Assembly (NCBI RefSeq): GCF_900070365.1
Contig: NZ_LN850107.1
Span: forward strand, 2,914,001 to 2,978,000
Length of the DNA stretch: 64,000 nucleotides
Direction of reading: 5' to 3'
Source of the DNA: Alloactinosynnema sp. L-07
Lineage (GTDB): Bacteria; Actinomycetota; Actinomycetes; Mycobacteriales; Pseudonocardiaceae
Both the position numbers and the translations under genes were made by a program. The notes under the pieces were generated by a model. It was not told where the DNA came from, did not search any database, and saw nothing but the letters and a program-made list of their open reading frames with translations. Below are positions 43,405 through 52,632 of the stretch, one piece after another (within the stretch, counting starts at the first letter, position 1; each line of letters starts with the position of its first letter).

Positions 43405-43490
43405 GACACGGTCCTTAAGAGACACGGTCCTTAAGAGACACTGTCCTTAAGAGACACTGTCCTTAAGAGACACTGTCCTTAAGAGACACC
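43405..43490. repeat. Five tandem 16-bp repeats containing CTTAAG
   Basis: Unit GACACGGTCCTTAAGA or GACACTGTCCTTAAGA repeated five times (two CGG-type copies, then three CTG-type) plus a partial sixth. Each unit centres on the palindrome CTTAAG inside TGTC...GACA. It lies between the convergent stops of the dioxygenase and hsaC genes. Confidence 0.9.
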
Positions 43491-43495
43491 GCAAC

Positions 43496-44413
43496 TCACG
43501 AGAACGCCGCCAGCGGCTCCGAACCCGACCAGTCGTGGCCCCAGTAGGAGTCCGCGGTGATCTCCTCCGCGGTGTAGTACGTCTCGTCGACGAGCAAGCC
43601 CTCGACGCCGTACTCCAGGTCCCAGCCGCCGGGCGCGCGCACGTAGAACGAGACCATGCGGTCGTTCGTGTGCCGACCCAGGGTGGACGAGATCGAGAAG
43701 CCCTGGCGGTTGACCTTGTCGAGTGCCCGCCCGACGGCGTCGAGCGAGTCGACCTCCACCATCAGGTGCACGAGACCCGGCGGGTCGCCGTGCGGCGCGG
43801 GCACGACGGCCAGGCTGTGGTGGCGCTGGTTCACGCCCATGAAGCGGACGCGTCGCGGCGTCTCGCCCGCGACGGGGCCCTTCGCGCCTAGCCGGATCGC
43901 GCCGCGGGGCAGGAACCCGAGCACCTCGGTGTAGAACGCGACGGTCTCCTCCATGGCCGTGGTCGGCAGGACGACGTGGCCCATCCCCTGGTCACCGGTG
44001 ACGAACCTCTGCGCCAGCCCGGTGAGCAGCGGGCTGTGATCGAGCCGGGGTCCGAAAAAGACCTCGGTGGGCGTGCCCGCGGGGTCGTCGAACGCGATCG
44101 CCGCCTCGACCCCGCGCTCGTGGCACTCGACCTGGCCGAGCTCCTTGACCGTGAAGCCTGCCGCTTCCACTGCCCGGCCGATCTCGGCCAGCCCGAACTG
44201 GTCGCGCACTTCCCAGCCCACCGCCAGCACCTGGTCGGAGGGACCGGGCAGCACGACCAGCCGGGACTCCCGCTCGTCCATGCGCAGGTAGAGACCGCCC
44301 TCCACGGGGCCGGTCGTCTCCTGGAAGCCGAGCGCGTCCACCGTCAACTCGCGCCACCGCGCGACATCCTGGGACTGCACCTTGAGGTAGCCGAGGCCAC
44401 GAATCTGCGTCAT
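43496..44413 (-). CDS. hsaC: 3,4-DHSA extradiol dioxygenase HsaC
   Basis: A 305-residue two-module type I extradiol dioxygenase. Iron ligands are the His in MGHVVLP (about residue 145), the His in LVHLMVEV (about 215) and the Glu in DLEYG (about 266), matching HsaC/BphC spacing. HsaC cleaves the catecholic ring A of 3,4-DHSA. Last gene of the leftward hsaE-hsaG-hsaF-hsaA-hsaC operon. Confidence 0.92.
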   Translation of the reverse strand: MTQIRGLGYLKVQSQDVARWRELTVDALGFQETTGPVEGGLYLRMDERESRLVVLPGPSDQVLAVGWEVRDQFGLAEIGRAVEAAGFTVKELGQVECHERGVEAAIAFDDPAGTPTEVFFGPRLDHSPLLTGLAQRFVTGDQGMGHVVLPTTAMEETVAFYTEVLGFLPRGAIRLGAKGPVAGETPRRVRFMGVNQRHHSLAVVPAPHGDPPGLVHLMVEVDSLDAVGRALDKVNRQGFSISSTLGRHTNDRMVSFYVRAPGGWDLEYGVEGLLVDETYYTAEEITADSYWGHDWSGSEPLAAFS

Positions 44414-44425
44414 GGGCTGTTCCCC

Positions 44426-45610
44426 TTAAATCATCGAGAGCATCGGGCCGGGCGGCGGAGTCACGTCGAGGTCCGTGAGGGCCGCGACGTGGAAGACCGC
44501 ACCGGGAACGTGGATGGCGTGGGCCATGCCCATGTGGCCGTCGCGCCAGAACCGCTGGATCGGGTTGTCCATTCGTAGGCCGTTTCCGCCAGATCTGGCC
44601 ACGACCTCGTCCATCGCGCGGACCGCGCGCCAGGCCGCCGCGACCTGGGTACGCCGTGAGGCGGCGCGCTCGTTGAACGAGATCTCCCCGCCCGCCGCGA
44701 CCTTGTCGTAGATGCGCGTGACGTTCTCCAGCATCGAGATACGTGAAGCCTTGATCTCCTCGGCGGCCGCGCTGATCGCGAACAGGACGTAGGGATCGTC
44801 CTTCACTTTCGTGCCGGTGACCTGCACGCGGGTGCGCTGGTACGCCAGGTGCGCGGCGAGCGCTCCCTCGGCGATGCCGATGACCGCGGAGGTGATGCCG
44901 AGCGGGAAGATCGTGGTGAATGGCACGGCGTACGTCGGATTGCTGAGCCCCGAAGCCGCCAGCGCCGAGCCGTCCATCATCGAGCTGAACGGGACGGCAC
45001 GGTGTGCCGGAATGAAGGCGTCCTCGACGATGATGTCCTTCGACCCGGTGCCCCGTAGGCCGACCACGTCCCAGGAGTCTTCGACGATCGTGTAGTCCGA
45101 CCGCGGCAGGATCACGTGGTAGCTCCGCGGCGGCATCAGCGTCTGACCGTCCTCGTCGCCAAGGAAGGCACCGAGGAAGATCCAGTCGCAGTGGTCGGTG
45201 CCGGACGAGAACTGCCAGTGCCCGTTGAAGACGTAGCCGCCGTCGACCGGCCTCAGCACGCCCATCGGCGCGTAGGGCGAGGCGATCCAGGTGTCGTTGT
45301 CGGCACCCCAGATCTCCTCCTGCACGCGCTGGTCGCACATCGCCATCTCCCACGGGTGGACTCCGACGATGCCTGCCACCCAGCCAGTCGCTCCGTCCAA
45401 CGAGGCGATGCGCATGACGGTCTCCGCGAAGTCCCGCGGATGGGCCTCGGCACCGCCGTAGCGGGCGGGCTGGAGCATCTTGATCACGCCCGTGTCGCGG
45501 AGGATCTTCGCGGCCGAGTCGTCGAGCTTGCCCAGCTTCTCGTTGACCGCACCGAGGGCGGCGAGTTCCTCGGCTCGCTCCTCGACCGCGGGCAGGACTG
45601 GGTTCTTCAT
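44426..45610 (-). CDS. hsaA: 3-HSA hydroxylase oxygenase component HsaA
   Basis: A 394-residue flavin-dependent monooxygenase with the ACAD fold, the same length as M. tuberculosis HsaA. Motifs: [44 protein letters not shown] and [18 protein letters not shown]. It hydroxylates 3-HSA to 3,4-DHSA using reduced flavin from HsaB (52040-52612). ATGA overlap with hsaF; 12 nt before hsaC. This is the likelier true HsaA of the two copies because it lies in the hsa operon. Confidence 0.93.
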   Translation of the reverse strand: MKNPVLPAVEERAEELAALGAVNEKLGKLDDSAAKILRDTGVIKMLQPARYGGAEAHPRDFAETVMRIASLDGATGWVAGIVGVHPWEMAMCDQRVQEEIWGADNDTWIASPYAPMGVLRPVDGGYVFNGHWQFSSGTDHCDWIFLGAFLGDEDGQTLMPPRSYHVILPRSDYTIVEDSWDVVGLRGTGSKDIIVEDAFIPAHRAVPFSSMMDGSALAASGLSNPTYAVPFTTIFPLGITSAVIGIAEGALAAHLAYQRTRVQVTGTKVKDDPYVLFAISAAAEEIKASRISMLENVTRIYDKVAAGGEISFNERAASRRTQVAAAWRAVRAMDEVVARSGGNGLRMDNPIQRFWRDGHMGMAHAIHVPGAVFHVAALTDLDVTPPPGPMLSMI

Positions 45611-46641
45611 GAGTTTGCCTCCAGAGTGGACAGTGCGACGGCGATCTCGATGAGCTGGTCCTCCTGACCTCCGATGAGCTTGCGCTTCCCCGCCTCGACC
45701 AAGATCTGCGCGCCGGATACGTCGTACCTTCCGGCGAGGCGGTCGGCGTGCTTGAGGAAGCTGGAGTAGACGCCCGCGTAGCCCATGGTCAGCGAGAGCC
45801 GGTCGAGCAGGCACTCGCCGTCCATCACCGGGCGAACGACGTCCTCGGCGGCGTCGATGATCGCCGCCGTGTCGATGCCGGTCTCGATACCGAGCTTCTC
45901 GGCGACGGCGACGAAGGCCTCGACCGGAGTGTTGCCCGCGCCCGCGCCGAAACGCCGGGTCGAGCCGTCGATCTGCCGTGCACCCGCACGGACCGCGACG
46001 ACCGAGTTGGCGACGCCGAGGCCAAGGTTCTCGTGGCCATGGAAACCCACCTGGGCGTCAACGCCGAGCTCGGACACCAGGGCCGCCACGCGGTCGCCCG
46101 TCTGCTCGAGGATCAACGCGCCTGCCGAGTCGACGACATACACGCACTGACAGCCTGCATCGGCCATGATCCGGGCCTGCTTCGCCAGCACCTCGGGGGG
46201 CTGGGAGTGGGACATCATCAGGAAGCCGACGGTCTCGAGACCCAGATCCCGGGCCAGCCCGAAATGCTGCTCCGCGACATCGGCCTCGGTGCAGTGCGTC
46301 GCCACGCGGCAGATGGCCGCGCCGTTGCCCGCGGCTTCACGGATGTCGTCCTTGGTGCCGAGGCCGGGCAGCATCAGGAAGGCGATCTTCGCGTTGACCG
46401 CGGTCTCGACGGCGGCCCTGATCAGGGTCTGCTCAGGTGTGTGGCTGAAGCCGTAGTTGAACGACGACCCGCCGAGTCCGTCGCCGTGGGTCACCTCGAT
46501 GACCGGGACCCCGGCGCCGTCGAGGGCGCCCACGATGTCGCGGACATGCTGTTCGGTGAACTGGTGCTGCTTGGCGTGCGACCCGTCCCGAAGGGAAGAG
46601 TCGGTCACGCGGACCCGGTGGTCGAGCGTGTCGAGACCCAT
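45607..46641 (-). CDS. hsaF: 4-Hydroxy-2-oxoacid aldolase HsaF
   Basis: A 344-residue DmpG-type aldolase: [16 protein letters not shown] (metal Asp), [10 protein letters not shown] (metal His pair) and the C-terminal communication domain. It splits 4-hydroxy-2-oxohexanoate into pyruvate and propanal in the steroid ring A/B branch and passes the aldehyde to HsaG. ATG at 46641 is 1 nt after the hsaG stop; the frame extends 12 codons further up inside hsaG. Confidence 0.93.
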   Translation of the reverse strand: MGLDTLDHRVRVTDSSLRDGSHAKQHQFTEQHVRDIVGALDGAGVPVIEVTHGDGLGGSSFNYGFSHTPEQTLIRAAVETAVNAKIAFLMLPGLGTKDDIREAAGNGAAICRVATHCTEADVAEQHFGLARDLGLETVGFLMMSHSQPPEVLAKQARIMADAGCQCVYVVDSAGALILEQTGDRVAALVSELGVDAQVGFHGHENLGLGVANSVVAVRAGARQIDGSTRRFGAGAGNTPVEAFVAVAEKLGIETGIDTAAIIDAAEDVVRPVMDGECLLDRLSLTMGYAGVYSSFLKHADRLAGRYDVSGAQILVEAGKRKLIGGQEDQLIEIAVALSTLEANS

Positions 46642-46642
46642 G

Positions 46643-47560
46643 TCAGTTCCCCATCGCCTGTGCGAAGCCTTCACCAACGCGGGTCGCGGCGGCGGTCATG
46701 ATGTCGAGGTTGCCGGAGTACGGCGGCAGAAAGTCACCCGCGCCCTCGACCTCGAGGAAGACGGCCACCCGGGCCATCCCCGCGCTGGTCGCCGAGGCAA
46801 GGTCGAACTGGGGTTCGGCGCGCAGCCGATAGCCGGGGACGTACGTCGCGACCGACGCGACCATCGCGTGGATCGACGCTGTGATCGCGTCGTGGTCGGC
46901 GTCCTCCCCGATCGCGCAGAACACCGTGTCCCGCATCAGCATCGGCGGCTCGGCCGGGTTGAGGATGATGATCGCCTTGCCCCGTTGGGCTCCGCCGATG
47001 GTCTCGATCCCGCGGGACGTGGTGAGCGTGAACTCGTCGATGTTCTGGCGGGTCCCGGGGCCCGCCGACGGCGACGCGACGCTGGCCACGATCTCGGCGT
47101 ATGCCACGGGGGTGACGCGGGAGACGGCGTGGACGATCGGGATCGTCGCCTGGCCACCGCACGTGATCAGGCTGACGTTCCCGGCGTCGAGGTGGGCGCC
47201 GAGGTTGACCGCCGGGATGACGGCAGGCCCGACCGCGGCCGGGGTCAGGTCGATCGCCTTGATGCCGAGCCCGGCATAGCGCGGGGCGTTGGCGCGGTGC
47301 ACATAGGCCGAGGTGGCCTCAAAGACGAGGTCGGGCAGCTCGTCCTGCCCCAGCAGCCAGTCGACACCGTCGGCGCTCGCCTCGACGCCGAGGTTGGCGG
47401 CGCGCTTGAGTCCTTCGGACGTCGGATCGACCCCGATCATCCAGCGCGGCTCGATCAGGTCTGAGCGGAGCAGCTTGTAGAGCAGGTCGGTGCCGATGTT
47501 GCCGGAGCCGACGATTGCCGCAGTCGTCCTGCGTCCGTTGGTTGAGCCTGTCGAAACCAT
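46643..47560 (-). CDS. hsaG: Acylating propanal dehydrogenase HsaG
   Basis: A 305-residue DmpF-type aldehyde dehydrogenase: [16 protein letters not shown] loop (residues 14-26) and catalytic Cys in [13 protein letters not shown] (about residue 130). It turns the aldehyde from HsaF into acyl-CoA inside the HsaF-HsaG complex. The first eight codons coincide with a dispersed repeat (GGTTTCGACAGGCTCAACCA), giving an atypical N-terminus MVSTGSTN. It starts 7 nt after the hsaE stop. Confidence 0.93.
   Translation of the reverse strand: MVSTGSTNGRRTTAAIVGSGNIGTDLLYKLLRSDLIEPRWMIGVDPTSEGLKRAANLGVEASADGVDWLLGQDELPDLVFEATSAYVHRANAPRYAGLGIKAIDLTPAAVGPAVIPAVNLGAHLDAGNVSLITCGGQATIPIVHAVSRVTPVAYAEIVASVASPSAGPGTRQNIDEFTLTTSRGIETIGGAQRGKAIIILNPAEPPMLMRDTVFCAIGEDADHDAITASIHAMVASVATYVPGYRLRAEPQFDLASATSAGMARVAVFLEVEGAGDFLPPYSGNLDIMTAAATRVGEGFAQAMGN
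47541..47560 (-). repeat. TTTCGACAGGCTCAACC-type dispersed repeat at the hsaG start
   Basis: The hsaG start region reads ATGGTTTCGACAGGCTCAAC followed by CA. I recognise the core as a common intergenic repeat of Nocardioides-like actinomycetes, here forming codons 1-8 of a gene. Confidence 0.5.
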
Positions 47561-47567
47561 CTAGTCC

Positions 47568-48353
47568 TCACTCGAAGGTCGCGGTCACGGTGCCGAGACC
47601 GGCGAAGTCGGCCCGGAACACAGCTCCGGGGTGTACGTCGACCGCCCGGGTGCACGAGCCGGGCAGGATCACGTGGCCTGCCTCGAGCTGTACGCCGAAG
47701 GTGGCGACCGTGCGCGCCAGCCAGGCCACCGCGGTGGTCGGGTTCCCGAGCACGGCGGCGGTGTTGCCCCGGGTGATCTCGGTCCCGTCCTCGAACAGCA
47801 CCGCCTCGATGTCGGCGAGATCCAGGTCCCTTGGATTTCCCCGGCAGGCGCCAAGGAGCACGCCTGCCGAGGAAGCGTTGTCGGCGATCGTGTCGACCAG
47901 ACCGATCTGCCAGTCGGTGATCCTGCTGTCGATCAGCTCGAGCGCGGGCGCGACGTACTCCGTAGCGGCGATCACGTCGGCCTCCGTACAGCCCTCGCCC
48001 GGCAGGGTCTGCCCCAGCACGTAGGCGATCTCGACCTCGATCCGCGGGGAGCAGTAGTCCGCGCACCGGATCGGCGTCGACTCGGACAGCACCATCGAGT
48101 CGAGCAGGTGGCCGTAGTCGGGTTCGTCGACGCCCATCATCTGCTGCATCACCGGCGAGGAGAGGCCGACCTTGTGGCCATACACGCGGCCACCCTGGTC
48201 GAGGCGGCGACGGATGTTGATCAGCTGGATCTCGTAGGCGTCGACCACGTCGGCCGCGGGGAAGGATTCACGCAGCGGACGCAGCGGCGCGCGGCCGGTC
48301 TCGGCCTGCCACAGCAGTTCGGCCGCGGTGTTCCTGGTCTGGTTGTCGAGCAT
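47568..48353 (-). CDS. hsaE: 2-Oxo-4-pentenoate-type hydratase HsaE
   Basis: A 261-residue member of the 2-hydroxypenta-2,4-dienoate hydratase family, identical in length to M. tuberculosis HsaE (Rv3536c). Metal-binding acidic residues lie in SPRIEVEIAYVLG (about residues 102-114) and the family block GHKVGLSSPVMQQMMGVDEPDYG is near residue 60. It hydrates the dienoate released by HsaD. GAACGT (48360-48365) ends 6 nt before the ATG, so the operon's mRNA is probably leaderless. Confidence 0.92.
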   Translation of the reverse strand: MLDNQTRNTAAELLWQAETGRAPLRPLRESFPAADVVDAYEIQLINIRRRLDQGGRVYGHKVGLSSPVMQQMMGVDEPDYGHLLDSMVLSESTPIRCADYCSPRIEVEIAYVLGQTLPGEGCTEADVIAATEYVAPALELIDSRITDWQIGLVDTIADNASSAGVLLGACRGNPRDLDLADIEAVLFEDGTEITRGNTAAVLGNPTTAVAWLARTVATFGVQLEAGHVILPGSCTRAVDVHPGAVFRADFAGLGTVTATFE

Positions 48354-48395
48354 GTCCTGACGTTCTCAGCCTCCGCGCCGGAGTGCCCGAGCATC

Positions 48396-48410
48396 TCCCG
48401 TTGAGCGGGA
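48396..48410. promoter_or_regulatory. Regulon palindrome F, upstream of hsaEGFAC
   Basis: TCCCGTTGAGCGGGA with perfect arms. Leftward: 30-nt spacer to GAACGT (48360-48365), 6 nt to the hsaE ATG. It lies just past the kshB stop. Confidence 0.82.
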
Positions 48411-48416
48411 CGCCCG

Positions 48417-49433
48417 TCAAGCGTCGTAGGTGACCCGGAGCCGATCAGTCCTGGGCCTCGCCTGGCAGGCCAGGATCAGGCCGTCGGCCAGGTCGGCCGC
48501 GTCGAGCACCTCATTGCGCTCCAGGTCGACCTCACCTTCGAGCAGCACGCACGCGCAGGCACTGCAGGCACCCTCCCGGCAGGAGAACGGCGCCTCGATC
48601 CCAGCGGCGAGGAGTACGTCGAGCAACCGGTTGCCCTGCGGCCAGGTGACGCTGCGGGTGTCTCCGTCGAGGGTCACCTCGACCGTGCTCTCCGGCGTGC
48701 CGGTTTCGAGCACGACGCTGACGGCGTCGAAGGGGTTCTCGTGCAGGGACGTGAATCGCTCCACGTGCACGTGGTCGGTGGGCACCCCGCCGGAGCGGAG
48801 TGTCCCGGCGACCAGGTCCATGAATGGGCCGGGGCCGCAGATGTACGACTGGCGACCCGGGCGTGCGGCCAGCACAGCCGCGACCCGGTCCGCGGTCGGG
48901 AGACCGTCGGTCGACTCCAGCCAGTCGAGGACCTCGAGGCGATCCCCGAACGCGCCGGACAGGGCAGCCAACTCGTCACCGAAGATCACCGACCCCGGAT
49001 CACGGTTGGCGTAGACGAGCGTGACGGCCCCCGTGCCGACGTACAGGCTGGTCTTGAGGATGGACAGCACCGGCGTGATGCCGGAACCGCCCGCGAAGAG
49101 CAGCAGGTCGTCGTCGAAGTCTTTCGGCGTGAAGGTTCCGGACGGCTTGAGCACGTCGAGCACGGTGCCTGCCACGACGTGGTCGCAGATCCAGTTGGAG
49201 GCGTAGCCGCCTGCCGTCCGCTTGACCGTCACCTTCGGTTTCTCGTCGAGGGCGGGTGAGCTGCACAGCGAGTAACACCGGGCCGCTCCCCCGTCGCGAT
49301 CGCTCGGGACCCGGATGGTGATGAACTGGCCGGGCCGGTAGGACACCGGCGAGCCATCCACCGGCTCGAGCACCAGCGAGTGCGCGTCCGCCGTCTCGCG
49401 GATCACCTCAACCACCCGGACCTGAAGAGACAT
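48417..49433 (-). CDS. kshB: 3-Ketosteroid 9-alpha-hydroxylase reductase KshB
   Basis: A 338-residue electron-transfer protein: FAD domain (RCYSLCSSP, about residue 52), NAD domain (GGSGITPVLSIL, about 115) and a C-terminal plant-type 2Fe-2S domain (CREGACSACACVL near 285 and a last Cys in ACQARP). This order is that of KshB, which supplies electrons to KshA. It sits 1 nt after the kstD stop, in the hsaD-kstD-kshB operon. Confidence 0.93.
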   Translation of the reverse strand: MSLQVRVVEVIRETADAHSLVLEPVDGSPVSYRPGQFITIRVPSDRDGGAARCYSLCSSPALDEKPKVTVKRTAGGYASNWICDHVVAGTVLDVLKPSGTFTPKDFDDDLLLFAGGSGITPVLSILKTSLYVGTGAVTLVYANRDPGSVIFGDELAALSGAFGDRLEVLDWLESTDGLPTADRVAAVLAARPGRQSYICGPGPFMDLVAGTLRSGGVPTDHVHVERFTSLHENPFDAVSVVLETGTPESTVEVTLDGDTRSVTWPQGNRLLDVLLAAGIEAPFSCREGACSACACVLLEGEVDLERNEVLDAADLADGLILACQARPRTDRLRVTYDA

Positions 49434-49434
49434 G

Positions 49435-51084
49435 TCAATCCGCCTGGGCCGCGTGGCGTGCCGCGACGTACCCGAAGACGATCGAGGGGCCGATGGTGGC
49501 GCCGGGCCCGGCGTACTCGTTGCCCATCACCGACGACGACGCGTTGCCGGTGACGTAGAGGCCGTCGATGACCGACCCGTCCTCGCGGAGCACGCGGGCG
49601 TGCTCGTCGCTGACCAGGCCACCCTTGGTGCCGAGGTCGCCGACGTCAAGCTTCACCGCGTAGTACGGCGCCCGGTCGATGGTGTCGAGATTGGGGTTCT
49701 TCAGCGTCGGGTCTCCGTAGTAGCGGTCATACGCGCTGTTGCCCCGGCCGAAGTCGAGGTCATCGCCGGTGCGGGCGTACTCGTTGAAGGTCGCCACCGT
49801 GGTGGCCAGCGCGTCGGCAGGCAGGCCGATCTTCGTCGCGAGCTCCTCGATCGACTCGGCGCGGACCACCAGGCCCGCCTCATAGAACGACTTCGGGAAG
49901 GGCTGGCCGGGCAGGATCTGCGCGAACGGGTAGCGCCGCCGCGCCTTGGCATCCATCACGAACCAGGCCGGGACGTGCTTGCCGTCGAGCTGGTCGTGCA
50001 CGAAGTTCGTGTATGGCGACGACTCGTTGGTGAACCGTTCGCCGTTCGAGGACACGATGACGGAGCCGGGGATGCACCGCTCGGAGACCAGCGGGATGGC
50101 GGCGCCGCTGGGGTGGGTCACCGACGGCATCCACCACGCGTCGTCCATGAGGTCGACCGCGGCACCCAGGCCGAGGCCTGCGACGATGCCGTCGCCGACG
50201 TTCTCACGGGCGCCGAGGCTGAGGTTCGCGCGGCCGCCGTCGGGCAGCCAGGTGTCGCGCATCTCCTGGTTGTGCTCAAAGCCGCCGCTGGCCAGCAGTA
50301 CACCCTTGCGTGCCCGAATGCGTCGGACCGCACCGTCGCGAGTCACCTCGACGCCGACCACGCGGCTGCCCTCGACGACCAGCGAGGTCATCGGGGTCCG
50401 CAGCCAGAGCGGGATGCCCGCGTCCTTGAGTGCCATCCGCAGCCGGGCCACCAGGGCGCGGCCGCCGGTGGACATGTGCCTGCGCAGGAAGAAGTTGGAG
50501 AACACCCGCCAGGCGGCGACCAGGCTGGCGCGGCGACCACGCCAGGTGCGCTTGACCATGGCCAGGTCACGGTAGTCCCGTGCCGTCACCCAGAGACCTA
50601 GCGGCCCCTTCATGCTGTTGGGCCGCTGGAACTCCTCGTCCTCGCCGAGCTTGCGCGTGTCGAACGGCACGGCCTCGATCGAGCGACCGAGCGGGCGGCC
50701 GCCCTCGAGCTCCGGGTGGTAGTCGGCGTATCCCTTGGTCCAGAGGAACCGCACCCACCTGCTCTTCTCAAGCAGGGCCATCGCGTCGGGGCCGTGGTCG
50801 ACGTACGCGTCGAGCCGCGCGGCTTCCGCGCGCTCCCCGATCAGCTCGTCGAGGTACCTCCGGATCGACTCACGGCTGTCGTCGTGTCCGGCCCGGCGCA
50901 GCGTCGGGTTGTTGGGGATCCAGATGCCCCCGCCGGAGATGCCGGTGGAACCGCCGTACCGCTTCGCCTTCTCGAGTACGACACAGCTCAGGCCGAGGTC
51001 TTGCGCGGTGAGCGCGGCCGTCATTCCGCCGCCACCGCTGCCCACGATGACGAGGTCGAACTCGTCGTCCCACGCGGTCGTCAT
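49435..51084 (-). CDS. kstD: 3-Ketosteroid delta-1-dehydrogenase KstD
   Basis: A 549-residue FAD flavoprotein with the ADP-binding loop VIVGSGGGGMTAAL, the KstD signature KAKRYGGSTGISGGGIWIP and the C-terminal block NEYAGPGATIGPSIVFGYVAARHA that carries the conserved active-site Tyr and Gly. It introduces the 1,2 double bond in ring A. Close in length to Rv3537. ATGA overlap with hsaD. Confidence 0.93.
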   Translation of the reverse strand: MTTAWDDEFDLVIVGSGGGGMTAALTAQDLGLSCVVLEKAKRYGGSTGISGGGIWIPNNPTLRRAGHDDSRESIRRYLDELIGERAEAARLDAYVDHGPDAMALLEKSRWVRFLWTKGYADYHPELEGGRPLGRSIEAVPFDTRKLGEDEEFQRPNSMKGPLGLWVTARDYRDLAMVKRTWRGRRASLVAAWRVFSNFFLRRHMSTGGRALVARLRMALKDAGIPLWLRTPMTSLVVEGSRVVGVEVTRDGAVRRIRARKGVLLASGGFEHNQEMRDTWLPDGGRANLSLGARENVGDGIVAGLGLGAAVDLMDDAWWMPSVTHPSGAAIPLVSERCIPGSVIVSSNGERFTNESSPYTNFVHDQLDGKHVPAWFVMDAKARRRYPFAQILPGQPFPKSFYEAGLVVRAESIEELATKIGLPADALATTVATFNEYARTGDDLDFGRGNSAYDRYYGDPTLKNPNLDTIDRAPYYAVKLDVGDLGTKGGLVSDEHARVLREDGSVIDGLYVTGNASSSVMGNEYAGPGATIGPSIVFGYVAARHAAQAD

Positions 51085-51920
51085 CGGTCACCTCGCGTCA
51101 GGAACGCCAGGACCGTGGCTTCCCACGCTTCCTTCTGCTCGATCATCACCCAGTGCCCACAGTTGGGGAACACGTGAACCTCCGCCTCTGGAATCGTCCG
51201 CATCGGCAGCAGCGCCATGTCGACCGGGCTGACCCGATCGTCCCGGCCCCACGTGATGAGGGTTCGGGCCTTGATCTTGTGCAGCATCGCCCAGTACGGC
51301 GGGGCGTCGCTCGCCGCGGCGGCCGCGGCGCGCGCCTCCATTGCCGCGCGGCCGTACATGCGGCGCGAGAACTCGAGTGTCTCGGGCTCGGTGGCCTGCG
51401 CCCAGCGGTCCTCGACGAGCTGCTCGGTGACCAGGTCCTGGTTCCAGACCATGGAGCGCAACCACTGGATGAGTCGCTCGCGGGTCGGCTCTTCGGTGAA
51501 CTCTATGAGCAGGTTGATGCCCTCGCCCGGGAAGGGGCTGAAGATGTTCTTGCCCATGCCGCCGATGGTCACGAGGCTGCGCACCAGGTCCGGGTGGCTG
51601 ATCGCCAGCTGTGTCGCGACGATGCCCCCCATCGAGTTGCCGACGACGTCGACCCGGTCGAGGCCGAGCCCGTCGAGGAAGCGGATCACCGAGGCGGGTG
51701 CGGCCAGCATCGGGTGCTGGTCGGTCGGGTCGCTCACACCGAAGCCCGGGAACTCCAGCACCAGGCAGCGAAAGTGCCGGGACAGGCTCGGCAGGTTGCC
51801 CTCGTAGTTGCGCCATCCCGTGACGCCCGGCCCCGATCCGTGCAGGAGCAGCAGCGGTGGGCCCGCACCCACGTCGTGGTACCTCAGGACACCCTGCTCG
51901 GTGGCCAGCTCCTTCAACAT
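51081..51920 (-). CDS. hsaD: 4,9-DSHA meta-cleavage product hydrolase HsaD
   Basis: A 279-residue alpha/beta-hydrolase: HGSGPGVTGWRNYEGN oxyanion block, nucleophile in GNSMGG (about residue 103), Asp in WGRDDRVSP and His in NCGHWVMIE. HsaD hydrolyses the C-C bond of the HsaC ring-cleavage product, giving HIP precursor and a dienoate for HsaE. ATG at 51920 follows GGAAGAGG. Divergent from hsaB across palindrome G. Confidence 0.92.
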   Translation of the reverse strand: MLKELATEQGVLRYHDVGAGPPLLLLHGSGPGVTGWRNYEGNLPSLSRHFRCLVLEFPGFGVSDPTDQHPMLAAPASVIRFLDGLGLDRVDVVGNSMGGIVATQLAISHPDLVRSLVTIGGMGKNIFSPFPGEGINLLIEFTEEPTRERLIQWLRSMVWNQDLVTEQLVEDRWAQATEPETLEFSRRMYGRAAMEARAAAAAASDAPPYWAMLHKIKARTLITWGRDDRVSPVDMALLPMRTIPEAEVHVFPNCGHWVMIEQKEAWEATVLAFLTRGDR

Positions 51921-51983
51921 CTTCGCCTCTTCCTGGTCGGTCCTCGGACCGTAGACAAGGCGGGCCCGTTGGGGTTCGGGGTC

Positions 51984-51998
51984 TCCCGTTGACCGGGA
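51984..51998. promoter_or_regulatory. Regulon palindrome G, divergent hsaD / hsaB promoters
   Basis: TCCCGTTGACCGGGA with perfect arms. Leftward: 30-nt spacer to TACGGT (51948-51953). Rightward: 29-nt spacer to TACCGT (52028-52033), 6 nt to the hsaB ATG. Confidence 0.85.
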
Positions 51999-52039
51999 CC
52001 TGCCGTGGTAAGCCGACCCGGCGGACCTACCGTCGACGC

Positions 52040-52612
52040 ATGAGCACTTCACATCTGGTCACCCAGGCGGATCCCGAGCCGCGCGCGCCGACCCCCGACG
52101 AGCTGCGCCGCGCGATGAGCGCGTTCGCCGCGGGCGTGACCGTGGTGACCGGGCTCGACGAGGACGGGCCGGTGGGCTTCGCCTGCCAGTCCTTCGCATC
52201 CGTGTCGCTGGACCCGCCGCTGATCCTCTTCTGCGCCGACCACAGGGGCCGGGCGTGGCCGCGGATCCGCGCCGCGGGCCGATTCACGGTGAACGTGCTG
52301 GCCGAGCGGCAGGAGGACCTGTGTGCGCGGTTCGGCTCCAGCCGCGGAGCGAAGTACGACGGCCTGGACTGGGCGGTCTCGTGCTGGGGGACGCCCACCC
52401 TGCGCGACGTGCTCCTCCGCGTCCACGCCGAGGTGTACGACGTCCACGTGGCGGGTGACCACGACGTGGTGCTGGGCCGGGTACTCGAGGTAGAGCTCCT
52501 TGCGGAGGAGCGGCCGATGATCTTCTACCGCGGTGGCTTCGGCGTGGAGCCGAAGCCCTCCCCCGTCCTGGCCGAGCCCAGCCTGTGGGGATGGGGCGAC
52601 CACTGGGGCTGA
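52040..52612 (+). CDS. hsaB: Flavin reductase HsaB
   Basis: A 190-residue flavin reductase of the HpaC-like family (LRRAMSAFAAGVTVVTGLDEDGPVGFACQSF; SVSLDPPLILFC; GRFTVNVLAERQEDLCARF). It makes the reduced flavin used by HsaA and probably by the HsaA paralogue. Probably a leaderless mRNA. Its last residues HWG are encoded by one arm of the palindrome at 52600-52632. Confidence 0.92.
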   Translation: MSTSHLVTQADPEPRAPTPDELRRAMSAFAAGVTVVTGLDEDGPVGFACQSFASVSLDPPLILFCADHRGRAWPRIRAAGRFTVNVLAERQEDLCARFGSSRGAKYDGLDWAVSCWGTPTLRDVLLRVHAEVYDVHVAGDHDVVLGRVLEVELLAEERPMIFYRGGFGVEPKPSPVLAEPSLWGWGDHWG

Positions 52613-52632
52613 CCAGCGGTCAGCCCCAGTGG
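52600..52632. terminator. Perfect 15-bp hairpin shared by the hsaB and iclR 3' ends
   Basis: CCACTGGGGCTGACC, loop AGC, then the exact reverse complement. Both convergent stop codons (TGA) lie in the arms, so hsaB and the IclR gene both end in His-Trp-Gly. Works as a bidirectional terminator by structure, without a U-tract. Confidence 0.8.

Noticed and set aside
43405..43490. CRISPR-like array
   Set aside because: The 16-bp units are contiguous with no spacers and no cas genes are near.
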